Positions 1 to 9,510 of a stretch of 64,000 nt of DNA are shown here, piece by piece (positions within the stretch are counted from its first letter, which is position 1; each line of letters starts with the position of its first letter). The position numbers were made by a program, and so were the translations under genes. Source of the stretch: Acanthosepion lycidas (lineage: Eukaryota; Mollusca; Cephalopoda; Sepiida; Sepiidae); the NCBI GenBank assembly GCA_963932145.1, contig OZ010581.1, forward strand, positions 85,434,479 to 85,498,478, written 5' to 3'. Under the pieces are notes generated by a model, which was given only the letters and a program-made list of their open reading frames with translations, did not search any database and was not told the origin of the DNA.

Positions 1-140
1 GGGACGATGCGGGGTGTTCAAACTTCCACTCTTTCGCGAACTCTTGGAACAAGTTGGAGCTGATAACCTGTTAGGATAATCCCTGGTCTCCAAATATTTG
101 TTTGGTCACATTGACCACTTCCTGACTGGAGAACTCTCTC
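1..140 (-). pseudogene. Ty3/gypsy integrase core fragment (element E0)
   Basis: The minus strand translates into a piece of a retrotransposon integrase core. It reads as the stretch around the second catalytic aspartate and the following alpha helix, including EFAKEWKFEH, a typical gypsy pattern (F/W-x-F-x-H before the SSP/YPQSNG region). The aspartate motif itself (usually SDNG) is degraded to SSN and there is an in-frame stop just before it. The fragment is cut by the window edge on one side and by an LTR-type repeat on the other. RNase H and RT pieces of the same strand and type lie at 1100-1597 and 2560-3150, so it probably belongs to the same old element. Confidence 0.6.
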
Positions 141-596
141 AGTCTATATGTGGCGGGGGTCAATATCACCCTGAAATAATAATAATGATAATAAAGCTGG
201 AAAATATGCTGGAAAACAAAAGAAACAAGATGTTAAAAATGCTGTAAAGACTTTGAAATATTAATGTTACAGATTTTATTTAAAAAAAGAAATACAATCT
301 TTTTTTTAAGTGTACAAAAGATATCAAATTATTAATAGAAGATAGAATTTAGAATGTCTTGATCTGAAGGTTAACTTTATCGATAACAAGACAGAATGAA
401 TCTATGTAAAGTTTACTAAAATTGCTCAGAGCTATTAATAGATAAACTTAGAACAATGGCAATATGGTCAGGGCACTGAAAGATGAAATGAGTGTGAAGT
501 TTTAATTTAGAAGTGTGTCGGGAAATGGGTCATCCCGTTCCAAATAAAAGTATGTCAGTACGTTCGCACTAGAAAAACAAAGCACGTCACCAGTTC

Positions 597-679
<83 letters not shown>

Positions 680-1000
680 AGAGAAACCGAAAGAAAGGAG
701 AGTTTTGGCTCGTCTGTCTTCGAATTGAGTTAATTTAGGATAAACAATAAATGGACTACGTGCAGATGTGACAGGTCTAATAGATCTATGTGATAGGTCC
801 AGTGTGTATGAATTTTAGTTAGACCTTATGAAATGAACGCAGGGAGTTTGTTGCGACTGTTAACGGATGTAAACAAACTATAGTTAAGCATTATTTTGTA
901 ATATTGTATACTCGAATAAACAAATGAAAGATGTAATTGTGAGAATTTCAATTTCGTTTGTGTGAGAAACGATCGATCAAATACTCTTAGTGAACTGAAG
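141..1000 (+). repeat. LTR-A, copy 1 (LTR-like repeat)
   Basis: This region shares its start (GGGxxxATATCACCC followed by an ATAATAATAATG-type stretch and AATATGCTG) with sequences at 30202 and 49179, and a further block around 553-590 (GTCAGTACGTTC...) with the copy at 49650. The left end is placed by that alignment; the right end is approximate because the copies diverge. A 74-bp AT microsatellite (604-677) has grown inside it. It lies in sense orientation inside antisense gypsy pol sequence. I read it as a long terminal repeat of an LTR element whose coding part I could not identify; a non-autonomous repeat is the alternative. Confidence 0.6.
604..677. repeat. (AT)n microsatellite
   Basis: Uninterrupted AT dinucleotide run of about 74 bp inside LTR-A copy 1; absent from the other two LTR-A copies at the matching place. 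Confidence 0.98.
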
Positions 1001-1099
1001 GTTAGTGAACAAGAATTGATTATACTTATAATAGCAAGGTAGGTTTCAGAGGAATCTAAATTTTAGATTTATTGATAGCAAGCTTATTGGTTAATATAT

Positions 1100-1597
1100 A
1101 CTTTAATGGGTCCCTTTTAAGGAAGAAATATTTTGATGTATTCTGAACTTGAGCCTCCAAAATTTCATTTTAAGATATTTTACCGTCTGCCAATTCAAAG
1201 AATACCGCGCGTCTAGTACGACGTTGCTGGTTGGTTAATATATAGCAATACAAATTTTCAAATAATTGGAGCCTGTCAAAGCACAAAAATTGAATTACTT
1301 TCTCTGTGATGAGTTTTCAGTACTAAAATATATTAGCATTTTTCTGCAATTCTGAAACGGGATTCCACATATGTAACTTCGAAATTTCTCGCATCCGAAA
1401 ACCACTGCGAATAGCTCCTGTTCTATGTTGGCATGGCGGTGCTCTGTTTCTGTGAGGGATTTGGATGCAAACGCTATAAGTTTATCTTCTTTTATGAGTG
1501 CAACTTCAAGGTCTTTGCTCATAGCATTCAACTGAATCACTGATGTCTTTAGTTGTGAAATAAAGAGCACACGCGGTAACTCTATGAACTCGTCCAA
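1100..1597 (-). pseudogene. Ty3/gypsy RNase H fragment and linker (element E0)
   Basis: The minus strand from 1597 encodes about 100 residues with the RNase H signature of gypsy pol: KLIAFASKSLTETEHRHANI, then EQELFAVVFGCEKFRSYI. In intact relatives this domain cleaves the RNA strand of the RNA/DNA hybrid during reverse transcription. The first catalytic aspartate of the usual TDAS motif is not visible, because the frame starts in altered sequence. Downstream (1230-1100) a broken frame still resembles the DALSRLP-type linker between RNase H and integrase. The RT of the same element lies upstream at 2560-3150, separated by an unrelated tandem repeat. Non-functional. Confidence 0.75.
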
Positions 1598-1624
1598 TAC
1601 TTTAAAACTGTTCCATGGGATGAG

Positions 1625-2490
1625 TTTATGAGTAGTCGCACCTCCATCAGGCAGTTCGCTGCCAGGCTCGAGACAGACTTGTCCATCTCTCTACCTTCGG
1701 GTAGAGAGGAATCCAGACGAAGGTATACCTACGGACAGTCTCATCTGGGGTGGGGGGGGGTAGACAGCCCCAACCACGTGTATGCTGGGTTTACGGATAA
1801 TTTTTGCCCGAGCCTACGGGCTCAGCATCACTCCACATTAAAATTGTCCTTGTACCACATCCAGACTTCAGGAGAGGTTAGTAAATACCAGTCGCACCTC
1901 CATCAGGCAGTTCGCCGCCAGGCTCGCGACAGATGTCGAACTTTCTGCTTTCAAGAGAGGAACCCAGACGAGTCTATGCTAAAGGACAAAGTCTCGTCTG
2001 GGCAGGTAGACAAACTCGACACTGTGTATGTGGAGTCTATGGGGAATTTTTGCCCGAACCTATGGACTCGGATTCGCCCCACATAAAATTCGGCATTGCC
2101 CCACATCCTGCTTTGTGGGGAGGTTGGTAAATACCAGTCGCACCTATATCAGATAGTTCGCTGTCACGTTTGCGACAGACTTGAGAGGAACCCAGACGTG
2201 GCTATGTCTATAAACAGACTCTCATCTGGGGAGAAACAAGCCTGGAGTCAATCCCAGGCTGGCAACAAGACAAGACATCTGTCTTCGGGCACAGGGTGAC
2301 TCAGTCGTTGCTCTCTGGATAAAAACTCGACTGAGAGAAACAGACAAGTAATATACCCGAGCCCGCTTTTGCAGTACTGGCTAATTTTTGACCAACTGCC
2401 TAGGTCGAAACGCACGAGTACCTCACAATTATCCTGACCTTGTGTCACAACTCATTTCAGTGTGGGGGGATACTGAGTAGATACCAGTCG
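1625..2490. repeat. Tandem repeat, about 250-350 bp period
   Basis: The block ATACCAGTCGCACC or a close variant recurs at about 1634, 1891, 2138 and (truncated) 2487, giving periods of about 257, 247 and 349 bp. Each unit also carries AGAGAGGAA(T/C)CCAGACG and AATTTTTGCCCGA(A/G)CCTA. The array sits exactly between the RT thumb (2560) and RNase H (1597) of the antisense gypsy element E0, so it is inserted into or replaces part of it. Short open frames here are by-products of the repeat. Confidence 0.85.
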
Positions 2491-2559
2491 TAATGGAGTA
2501 ATTCTTCATGCTAACTATACAGGCGTACGGCACTAGCCTAATGATACTTAACGAATTAC

Positions 2560-3150
2560 GTTATACCAAGCACTAGTGTGTGTTATAACAATAACCTTAC
2601 AATAAGTAGTTATAATATTAGTAGATCTAAATAAGTGATCAACATTTCTGTGTTGATTATATCTTTTATTTGCTGCAGGGATTTTTTGTTGGCTACTTGT
2701 CCATTCGTACTCCGAGTCTTCCTTTAACAATTCTCTCAGGGTTGTTGTGACGTCAGACAGACGAAGGATAAATGGTGCCATATATGTGATAATTCCCAGC
2801 ACCTTCTGAATTCCTGGTACATTATTATGACTAAGTAGCGATTTTATCTCATCCGGATTAGGGCGATATGAGTGAAGCCCATTTTTACTAAACACAGCTC
2901 CAAGAAGTGTATTTCCTCTGGTCCAAGGCACACTTAACGCTGTTGAAAGATAGACCTACGGATATGGAAAACTTCATGAACTCGTAAAGGTTCTGATCAT
3001 GCTCCTCTTTGGTTTGTCCATAAGCCACTACATCGTCCGATTTTCCCTGGATCATGTTCATTTTTTGCTAGAAGACATTACGAAGTCGAATGACATTCTC
3101 CTAAAGCAGTATCGGCCAAAGCGGGAAGGTAAATGTGATTAGGAGTCAAC
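2560..3150 (-). pseudogene. Ty3/gypsy reverse transcriptase fragment (element E0)
   Basis: The minus strand encodes RT palm and thumb. From high to low coordinate: a degraded F-x-R-M-x-F region near 3100, the catalytic box as SDDVVAYGQTKEEHDQNL near 3030 (normally xxDDxxVY), then FSKNGLHSYRPNPDEIKSLL, LGIITYMAPFILRLSDVTT and LRELLKEDSEYEWTSSQQK. This order is diagnostic of Ty3/gypsy pol. There is at least one frameshift near 2935 and the frame ends in the tandem repeat. The element runs toward lower coordinates (RNase H, linker, integrase). Confidence 0.8.
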
Positions 3151-3540
3151 GCTCAACTTGACGGACCAGTCGCCATGCTTCTAGTTGCTGGATTGATGTG
3201 TCTGTTGTTTGGTTCATTATCGTTAATAATTTTTTCTGTAATTTTTCTATTTTTGTTTGTCTCCTTGGATCACCAGATGGTATTGTGACTATAATGATCC
3301 CCTAGGAGAATGAACAGTTTGGGTAACTACTTTATCAGATCTTCCATTTTGTCTGATCATGCGGTGGGATATACAGAGAACAGTCTATGTAAAATGACTC
3401 TCACTGCAACCACCTGTAATTCTCTGTGTAGATCAATTTTACCCTGGGATATGTCATTTTTTTCTTAGGACGGTTACACCTCCAGAGACCATGAATCCAG
3501 AGTTGTAAATGTGATTTGTATTGTTGATATCTAATACTAG
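3151..3540. other. Unassigned stretch
   Basis: No convincing coding match. The minus strand between 3400 and 3628 is open for 75 codons, but the product has no motif I recognise. Probably eroded transposon or spacer sequence. Confidence 0.5.
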
Positions 3541-4215
3541 CAGTAGAGCCCGGCGTTGCCCGGAGATGTAACAGTAAGAGATAGATCAAGTATCGAACAT
3601 CATAAAGACTGAAAAATAAAATTGACAAAGATTATTGTTTAAGGTTGACGGACACGCATGTCTTAATTAGTTTTTTTTTTTTTTTTTTTTTTACGAATTG
3701 GTCAAACTCAAACAAAAACATTGTTTTCAATCGTTACGAGTCTACCGATTGAATAGAATTTTATTATAAACAACTGTCTTGTAAATGGAATTTTTAAAGC
3801 ATTCTGAATGTAAAAAAAAAGAAAAACATGTGCAAGACAATAAGAAACACTACCTGCCAAAAAAAGTGAAGTTTTATTGAAATCGGTTGAAAAATGTAGG
3901 AAATCCGATCCCATATATAAACGAACACAGACACACACTCACAAACAACCTGGGTTTTAATAATAAGTATAACTCGATATAAGTTGTCCCCCTTTCATTC
4001 TAGACAGCGATGCCTCTTAATCGTGTTTTCAAATTGGTTTCGTGCAAAAACAATTATGTTTTTCCAACTTTTGGCGCTGTCAGAACCACCGCAAGGTAAT
4101 TTTACGTAATCATGGGAAGTGTTGTTGAAATCGGTTGAAAAATGTAGGAAATCCGATCCAATATATAAACGAACAAACACACACACAACCTGGGTTTTAT
4201 AATAAGTATGATTAA
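3541..4215. repeat. Interspersed repeat with two copies of its tail
   Basis: The segment starts with CCCGGCGTTGCCCGG (about 3550) and contains two diverged copies of a tail, at about 3873-3970 and 4126-4215. Both tails read AAATCGGTTGAAAAATGTAG, then ATATATAAACGAACA, then CAACCTGGGTTTTA(A)TAATAAGTAT. A 22-bp poly-T run sits at 3671-3692. Such C/G-rich heads with a TTTATAATA-type tail are common in non-autonomous invertebrate repeats; I cannot name the family. Confidence 0.6.
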
Positions 4216-4643
4216 TGTTGTCTTTTTTCTTGTAGACAAATAACAGCAGAATCCAATTATAATTTGGCTTTCGTCCACGACCGTCCCATTGGATTATTCT
4301 ATATCCCATGTTTGTATTTTTATTTTAGTTTTATACTTTTTGGTGCTTAAATTTTTGTTTGGATTTTTTTGGTGGCTTATCATACATTCTCTCTTTATTT
4401 ATTTTTTGGAGTGTCATAGGCGTTTTTTTTTTTTTTGTTTTTTTTTGTTTTGTTTCTTTTTGTCATGTTTTTCCGGAGATATATATTTTGAGATTTGGTG
4501 GATGGATTGGTTATATTTGAGAATTTTGTTTAATCGGGTTTTCTTTAGTTGAAGATTTTGAGTTTTGTATAGCTACATTGGCATAAGACACTATTATTCT
4601 TGCTTTAGTCACATACTTCTTTAATATTTGACCTCCATTATTT

Positions 4644-4648
<5 letters not shown>
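4216..4648. other. T-rich sequence without a recognisable gene
   Basis: Long T-rich stretches (for example 4420-4470) produce an 87-codon hydrophobic open frame on the plus strand. Its composition (almost only F, L, I, Y, W) shows it is a low-complexity artefact. Confidence 0.6.

Positions 4649-4706
<58 letters not shown>
4649..4706. repeat. (TC)n followed by (AT)n microsatellite
   Basis: About 42 bp of TC repeats directly joined to about 16 bp of AT repeats. Confidence 0.97.
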
Positions 4707-4711
4707 TGTTA

Positions 4712-4835
4712 TCAACAGACAGATTGTTTCGCTGTATCACAGCTCATCAGTGTGGCTAGACATCTGATTGCTTCAAGCCGGGATCGAAAGCCGACTGATT
4801 CAGCAATAGTCGGAGATTTTCCCCCTAAGCCATCG
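4712..4835 (-). repeat. tRNA-like (SINE-type) repeat, copy 1
   Basis: Read on the minus strand from about 4834, the sequence has a box-A-like block TGGCTTAGGGGG and, about 35 bp later, a box-B-like block CTTTCGATCCC. These match the two internal RNA polymerase III promoter boxes of a tRNA in order and spacing. The flanking part (ATCAGTGTGGCTAGRCATC on the plus strand) is repeated at 5017-5093 without the tRNA-like half. This is what a tRNA-derived SINE looks like. It is not a functional tRNA: I see no clean cloverleaf or acceptor stem. Confidence 0.55.
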
Positions 4836-5016
4836 GCGCATGTTTGAAAGAAAGGCGAATTTTTACGTAATTATTCTGTCAATAAACACGCCAATGATTG
4901 ACAGAGCTCAATTCGAAAAGAGGTTGTAATATTAGTAGTATTAGTCATTGTTTACAAATTCGCACTTAACTCCCAAGAATGCACAAGAAAATTGAAGTTT
5001 TCGTGTGCGTATATAT

Positions 5017-5093
5017 TAACATCCACATACAGACTGTTTTGTTGTATCACTGCTTATCAGTGTGGCTAGGCATCCGATTTCTTCAAGCCGTGT
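5017..5093 (-). repeat. Partial second copy of the SINE-type repeat
   Basis: It shares CAGACTGTTT-, GTATCAC- and CTTATCAGTGTGGCTAG-type blocks with 4717-4790 and ends at CTTCAAGCCG, where copy 1 goes on into its tRNA-like part. It lies directly next to the LINE ORF1 remnant that follows. Confidence 0.6.
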
Positions 5094-5145
5094 AACAATA
5101 TTTCAAAAAGTCTGAATGGTGCACTTGACAGAGTATTTAATATCG

Positions 5146-5560
5146 TGAGTACAATCTTCCTCCATATGATCTGGATTTTTTACCACATTTTCCACATACC
5201 GGGTGTCCTTTTAAGCTCACTTTGTAATGTGTATACTCTGACATTTGAAACACCTCAAGGAATTGGGATTCATTCTTCAACCCTCTCTATCTTAAATTCT
5301 ATTTGTATGTCTTTTGTGCTTATTAAAATATGTGTGCGTGTGTGTTTGAATTTGTTGATCGCCCCTTTTATCATTATCGTTCTATTTCCTAATTCTGCAT
5401 TTAAGTCTTCTAGTGTCGTCAAGGACACCTCTCTATGTTTAATAATTTCCTTTGTGGTGTTAAGTCTTTCGTGTAGGTAAGCTTTACATTTTAAATTGTG
5501 GAAAGATTTATTTTCAGTATGTTATCTGCGTGTTTCTTATTGTTTATGCTTACAAGTAGG
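5146..5560 (-). pseudogene. Jockey/CR1-type LINE ORF1 (gag-like) fragment
   Basis: The minus strand, with frameshifts, translates into the RNA-binding ORF1 protein of a non-LTR retrotransposon. Visible parts in order are AYLHERLNTTKEIIKHREVS, a degraded linker, MNPNSLRCFKCQSI, VCGKCG and KNPDHMEEDC. The CxxC...C zinc-knuckle series followed by an N-P-D/H-x-E-E-D-C motif is characteristic of Jockey/CR1-group ORF1 proteins, which coat the element RNA. At least two frameshifts separate these pieces. EN and RT parts of a LINE of this general type occur on the opposite strand at 11205-13031. Confidence 0.7.
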
Positions 5561-6447
5561 TTGCCACTTCATTGTTTTTTTGTTTTTTTTTTCAATGTTT
5601 GATGATTTACCCCACTGAATTCTTATTCTATCAAGTATTGTGACAGGTTGACCAGCAGAGGGGTTTCCTTTGGAGATTCAATTATGATAAATTTAGGGAA
5701 TTCAGTTCTGGCTTTTATTTCTGATTCAGAGTCAAAGATTCCGTTTTGCTTTGTTCTTTTTTATTTTATGTTTTTTTTAAAGTTTTTTTTTTTCATTGAT
5801 CCTGTGCTCCACCGCGGAGTCAAATTTCGTTCCCTGGATAGAATTACGTAGAATGTTAATAAGTGGGTGGATCTTACGGAGGAAGCGGCGGTTGCGTAGA
5901 TTTACCCGATTGCTACACCCAATCGCACACAGTACTGCGCGATTCTTTCTGTTTTCGTCCACCGACGAGGGTAAGGGACATCTTGATTCTGGATCTGAAC
6001 AGAATCGCCAATTTGTAATTCCCAAATTGGACGACAATGTTAATTGTAAAAGTGCTCGTTCTTCATGTACCTTTTAACCATTGCTGCCTCTCTCAGATCA
6101 CACCTGCTATCTACGTATCTGGTATAACATTATAGCAGGAGACATGCCAAGATCCTGGACGGGAGTGTTGCGTTGGATCAGCAAAGCACGGGCTGTACGA
6201 TCATGACACGACGTTTGAGATCAACAGAGAGATTGTTCGAGTCGCAACCACCTCCAGAACGGACGGTATTGACAGCAGTTCATTACTGACAATAAAGTCT
6301 TTATATTTTTCTTTAGGGCCTCATAATATTCCGGACCCTTTTTTGCTTTATCCTTAGTCCGCGTAGTTGGCATAGTTGGCGAAGTATTATCTGGTATGTG
6401 GAGCAACTCCTCCATAATGTTTAAGAGGAGATCCCTCATACCAAAAC
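5561..6447. other. Unassigned stretch before the gypsy integrase
   Basis: Overlapping open frames of 67-93 codons on both strands (5648-6077) and a 78-codon minus frame (6221-6457) have no motifs I recognise. The upstream third may include the eroded N-terminus of the LINE ORF1; the rest may belong to the gypsy element that follows. Confidence 0.4.
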
Positions 6448-7320
6448 ATGTCCACAAAAAGGCTCAAAAACAATGCAGATAACAAAAACAATACGTGCCA
6501 AAAACAGTACCAAAAACACAACAAATCTAACTGTGCGCTGGTAACAAAATACCCGCTCATAAATGTTAAACCTTGGTCGGAAGCAAATAAACCATGGTCA
6601 AGATTGCATCTGGATTATACAGAACCAATAAAAGTGGTAGGGAGTTTCAGGAAATGACCTGAGATTTAGCAGTTTAAAAATGCTAAGACGACAGGCAAAA
6701 TAAAGAACACTTCAAGATATGGAATACTGGACACTATAGTATCAAATAATGGTACTCAGTCTGGGGAATTTGAAAATTTCTGCAAGATGTATGCAGTGAA
6801 ACATGTAAGAATTCCAACTTATCACCCAAGATCCAACGGAGAAGCAGAACTCTCAAAAGAGCATTAAAAAAAGGCTAACGAGGAGGAAACGGACGAGGGA
6901 TATTTACAGCATTTTCTATATTTGTACAAACAACAAATCCTAACAATACGTCAAGGAAATCACGTGCCGAGTTAATATTCAAGAAAACTAATAACTATAT
7001 TTTCTAAATTATTGCCTGAATTACGAGGGAAGAAAATAAAAATGCAAAATAATATTGCAACCTTCCGAATCGGAGATAAAGTATTTTTTAATAAATACCA
7101 GTCAGGAAAATAGTCTTGGGAGGACAGCGTGATATTTCAGTGAATTGGCCGAGTAATATATTTAGTTCAAAATCAAAATGGTTTGCACAAGAGACATATA
7201 AACAAGTTACGGTAGAGAGTTTGTAAGGAAAACTCTCCCCAGTCGAAAGTACTGCCGTTCGAACTCCTGTGTGACACATTTTAACTTCCCGTGGCTACCG
7301 TAAAACCAGACGAAGTGGTA
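6448..7320 (+). pseudogene. Ty3/gypsy integrase (element E9)
   Basis: The plus strand encodes a gypsy integrase of the kind often labelled K02A2.6-like. Pieces in order: PWSEANKPWSRLHLDYTEPI (start of the catalytic core, first Asp), TIVSNNGTQSGEFENFCKMY (second catalytic position), PTYHPRSNGEAEL (third catalytic Glu), a long broken helix region, then a C-terminal domain FRIGDKVFFNKYQSGK with YLVQNQNGLHKRHINKLR. The second catalytic Asp is replaced by Asn (codon 6745-6747), and several stops and frameshifts follow, so it cannot act. A 3' LTR follows at 7427. Confidence 0.85.
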
Positions 7321-7426
7321 TCAGCATCACAGGTAGGAAAAAAGAAAATGTACCAGCTGGCAGGAGGTAAATCCAAGTAAAAAATATATTCAATAAGATT
7401 CACAAATATGAGCTAAATGGGTTGGG

Positions 7427-7613
7427 TGTTGCAGTGTAGAACGCAGCGTACTTCTTGCTCTTTCCTACTACTGTGACAATGGACCATTATAAATATGACA
7501 AGTAGATACATTAGAGTAGGATTTTAGTTTCCTTAAGTATGTCTGGTCTATGTATGAGTATTTAATAAACCTCTTTTCTTTGTTTCTTCTACTTAGTCTT
7601 CTGTTCCTCGACA
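7427..7613 (+). repeat. 3' LTR of gypsy element E9
   Basis: A purine-rich tract (AAATGGGTTGGG) is followed by TGTTGCAGTG, and 187 bp later the sequence ends in CCTCGACA, giving canonical TGT...ACA LTR ends. A polyadenylation signal (AATAAA) lies at about 7564. It follows the E9 integrase as expected for a short gypsy LTR. Boundaries are inferred from these signals only. Confidence 0.6.
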
Positions 7614-7618
7614 CTCTC

Positions 7619-7664
7619 CGAGAATTCGGAAGGTCGTAGTTAGCTACGACCTTCCGAATTCTCG
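7619..7664. repeat. Perfect 21-bp-arm hairpin
   Basis: Arms 7619-7639 (CGAGAATTCGGAAGGTCGTAG) and 7644-7664 are exact reverse complements around a 4-nt loop (TTAG). It starts six bases after the inferred LTR end. Confidence 0.95.
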
Positions 7665-7699
7665 TCTACTTTAAACAAAGACAGCATTACAACATAGCA

Positions 7700-9265
7700 C
7701 CTAACAAAAATACAGGGGTGGGTGTATTATTTATTATACATTATCTACAAGTGAGGATTAAATCAAAATGGAGGATAGAGAAGGCTGGTCTTCTCCAGTC
7801 TTAACTTAACCTAGCTAATCTAAAAAAAACTAAACAAAATTATGTTAGAATTTGCATCTCTAACAACAACAACAAAAAAAAAAGAAAAAAGAACTACACG
7901 TGTGGACCGTGTGTGTGTTTATTGCACATTATGTATGAATGGGGGACGGGAATGGATAATCTTCTATACACTTAACTTAGCTACTCTCAAAAATTAAGCA
8001 AAATTATATTATTATTTGACCCTCACCCCCTAACAAAACTACAGGGGTGGGAATGTATATACATATTATATACTAGCTTAAAAGCCACACCCCTCAGAAC
8101 AATGGATACGGCTCAACCGACCTTTAAACTTAGAAATCAGCAATGATAATTTTGAAGAAATAGCTTTGAATTTCTCAATTCACTCAATGGAACTTCAAAT
8201 CATGGCTATAAGTCCAATTCTGACAAAAAACCGATTTGGGCTGAAATTACGATTCAAGCGGAAAATTGTGTTCTTTAAATCACAAATTCCGTGGAATTCC
8301 AGATCACAAACTCTGCGGAACTTCAAAAACTCACGTCACGAAATCTCTCATTTTAACTCTGATTCCTTGACATTTTCAAGAAAGGAAATTGATTTCCCTA
8401 AAGGCACAAAGTTTTGGAGATATTTTAAACTGAATTTAAAACAATTTTTAAATCCACAATTTTTGTGTTACTTTAAACTCAATATAAATTACAAACATTT
8501 AAATTCATTAATTTTTTCAGTTATATTATATTTTGAATTTTTAACTGTTCCCTACTCATTCGGACACAAACCCCATTGATGGATGTTCAAGCATCAGATG
8601 AAAGGCAAATTTTCAATCACGACACCATCCTGATGATCCAAAAAGGAATAATATATCTATGTAGAGCAAGTGTTTCAGACATACGGGCGGACAGACAGAC
8701 AAAATTTGCTGTTTACTTATTTAGATTGAGGTATAAAGACAAATGGGAGATGGGGAAGTCGACTTAACCAAGCTAGTCTCAAAACCTAAACAAATTTTGT
8801 TAGTATTTGATCCCCGCCCAACAAAGCAACATCGGTGGTAGTGTATATTTATTGGACATTATGTACAAACGAGTAATAGATACAAATGGGGAAGTGTGGT
8901 CTCTTCTAGTCTTAAATTAATCCAGTTAGTCTGAAATCTAAATAATATTATTTTAGTATTTGATCCCCAACCCAAGGGCTTGAAGTGTATATTTATTGTA
9001 TATTATGTACAAATGAGGTATAAAGACAAACGCGCGATACAGAAGGCTGGTCTCCTATAGTCTATACATAGCTCAAAACTAGTCTCAAAACTAAACAAAA
9101 CTACGTTAGTATTTTATCTGTCCCATGCAACGAAACAGAGGTGGTAGTCTATATTTATTGTAAAAATGAGGTATAGATACAAATGGGAGATCGGGTGGGG
9201 TGTTGTCTCTCGTCTTAACTTAACCTGGCTACTCTCAAAAACAAAGCAAAATCATGCTTATGGTA
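7700..9265. repeat. Tandem array, units of about 145-190 bp
   Basis: Six to seven diverged units share GTGTATATTTATTG(T/G)ACATTATGTACAAA, then GAGGTATARAGACAAA, then CTTAACTTAACCTAGCTAGTCTCAAAACTAAACAAAATTATG-like and CCC(C)AACAAAACTACAGGGGTGG-like blocks. Unit starts fall near 7715, 7905, 8048, 8835, 8980 and 9148. A different sequence interrupts the array at about 8092-8735. No coding content. Confidence 0.8.
8092..8735 (+). other. Insertion within the tandem array
   Basis: AT-rich sequence with no similarity to the array units. It contains a 137-codon open frame (8166-8579) rich in F, L, K, N and S with no motif I know, and ends near GGGCGGACAGACAGACAAAA, a motif often seen in non-autonomous repeats. 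Probably a separate interspersed repeat that landed in the array; the open frame is unlikely to be a gene. Confidence 0.4.
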
Positions 9266-9384
9266 TAATCCATCTCCCCCATTAATGGATCTGACTTGAA
9301 CGCATATATTCAGGAGAATTCTGCTGATATGCAGCTCAAATTTTTTGAACGAAAGTAAGTGACGCAAAACTTCTGCTGTGAATA

Positions 9385-9510
9385 AACTTATAGAATTTTT
9401 CATAGCAAAAATAACTGCTAATGTCTCTTTTTCTATTTGACTATAGTTATTTCGGCTGAGATTAGAGTTTTCGAAGTATGAGTATAGGATATAAACTCCT
9501 ATATTTTACG
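9385..9510 (-). pseudogene. Ty3/gypsy RNase H remnant
   Basis: The minus strand contains YFENSNLSRNNYSQIEKETL followed by AVIFAMK. This matches the RNase H segment (LSxAExNYSQIEKEALAIIFAVKKF) of K02A2.6-like gypsy pol. Only this short segment is recognisable. The remainder down to 9266 is open for 62 codons but does not resemble the expected continuation. Confidence 0.6.

Noticed and set aside
1628..2299. Chain of overlapping frames up to 152 codons
   Set aside because: They lie in the tandem repeat and read similar peptides in different frames; not a gene.
4289..4552. 87-codon hydrophobic open frame, looking like a membrane protein
   Set aside because: It is produced by T-rich low-complexity DNA (mostly TTT/TTG codons) and shows no designed transmembrane spacing.
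8166..8579. 137-codon open frame
   Set aside because: Amino-acid composition follows base composition, no motif is visible, and it lies in a segment that looks like a non-autonomous repeat.
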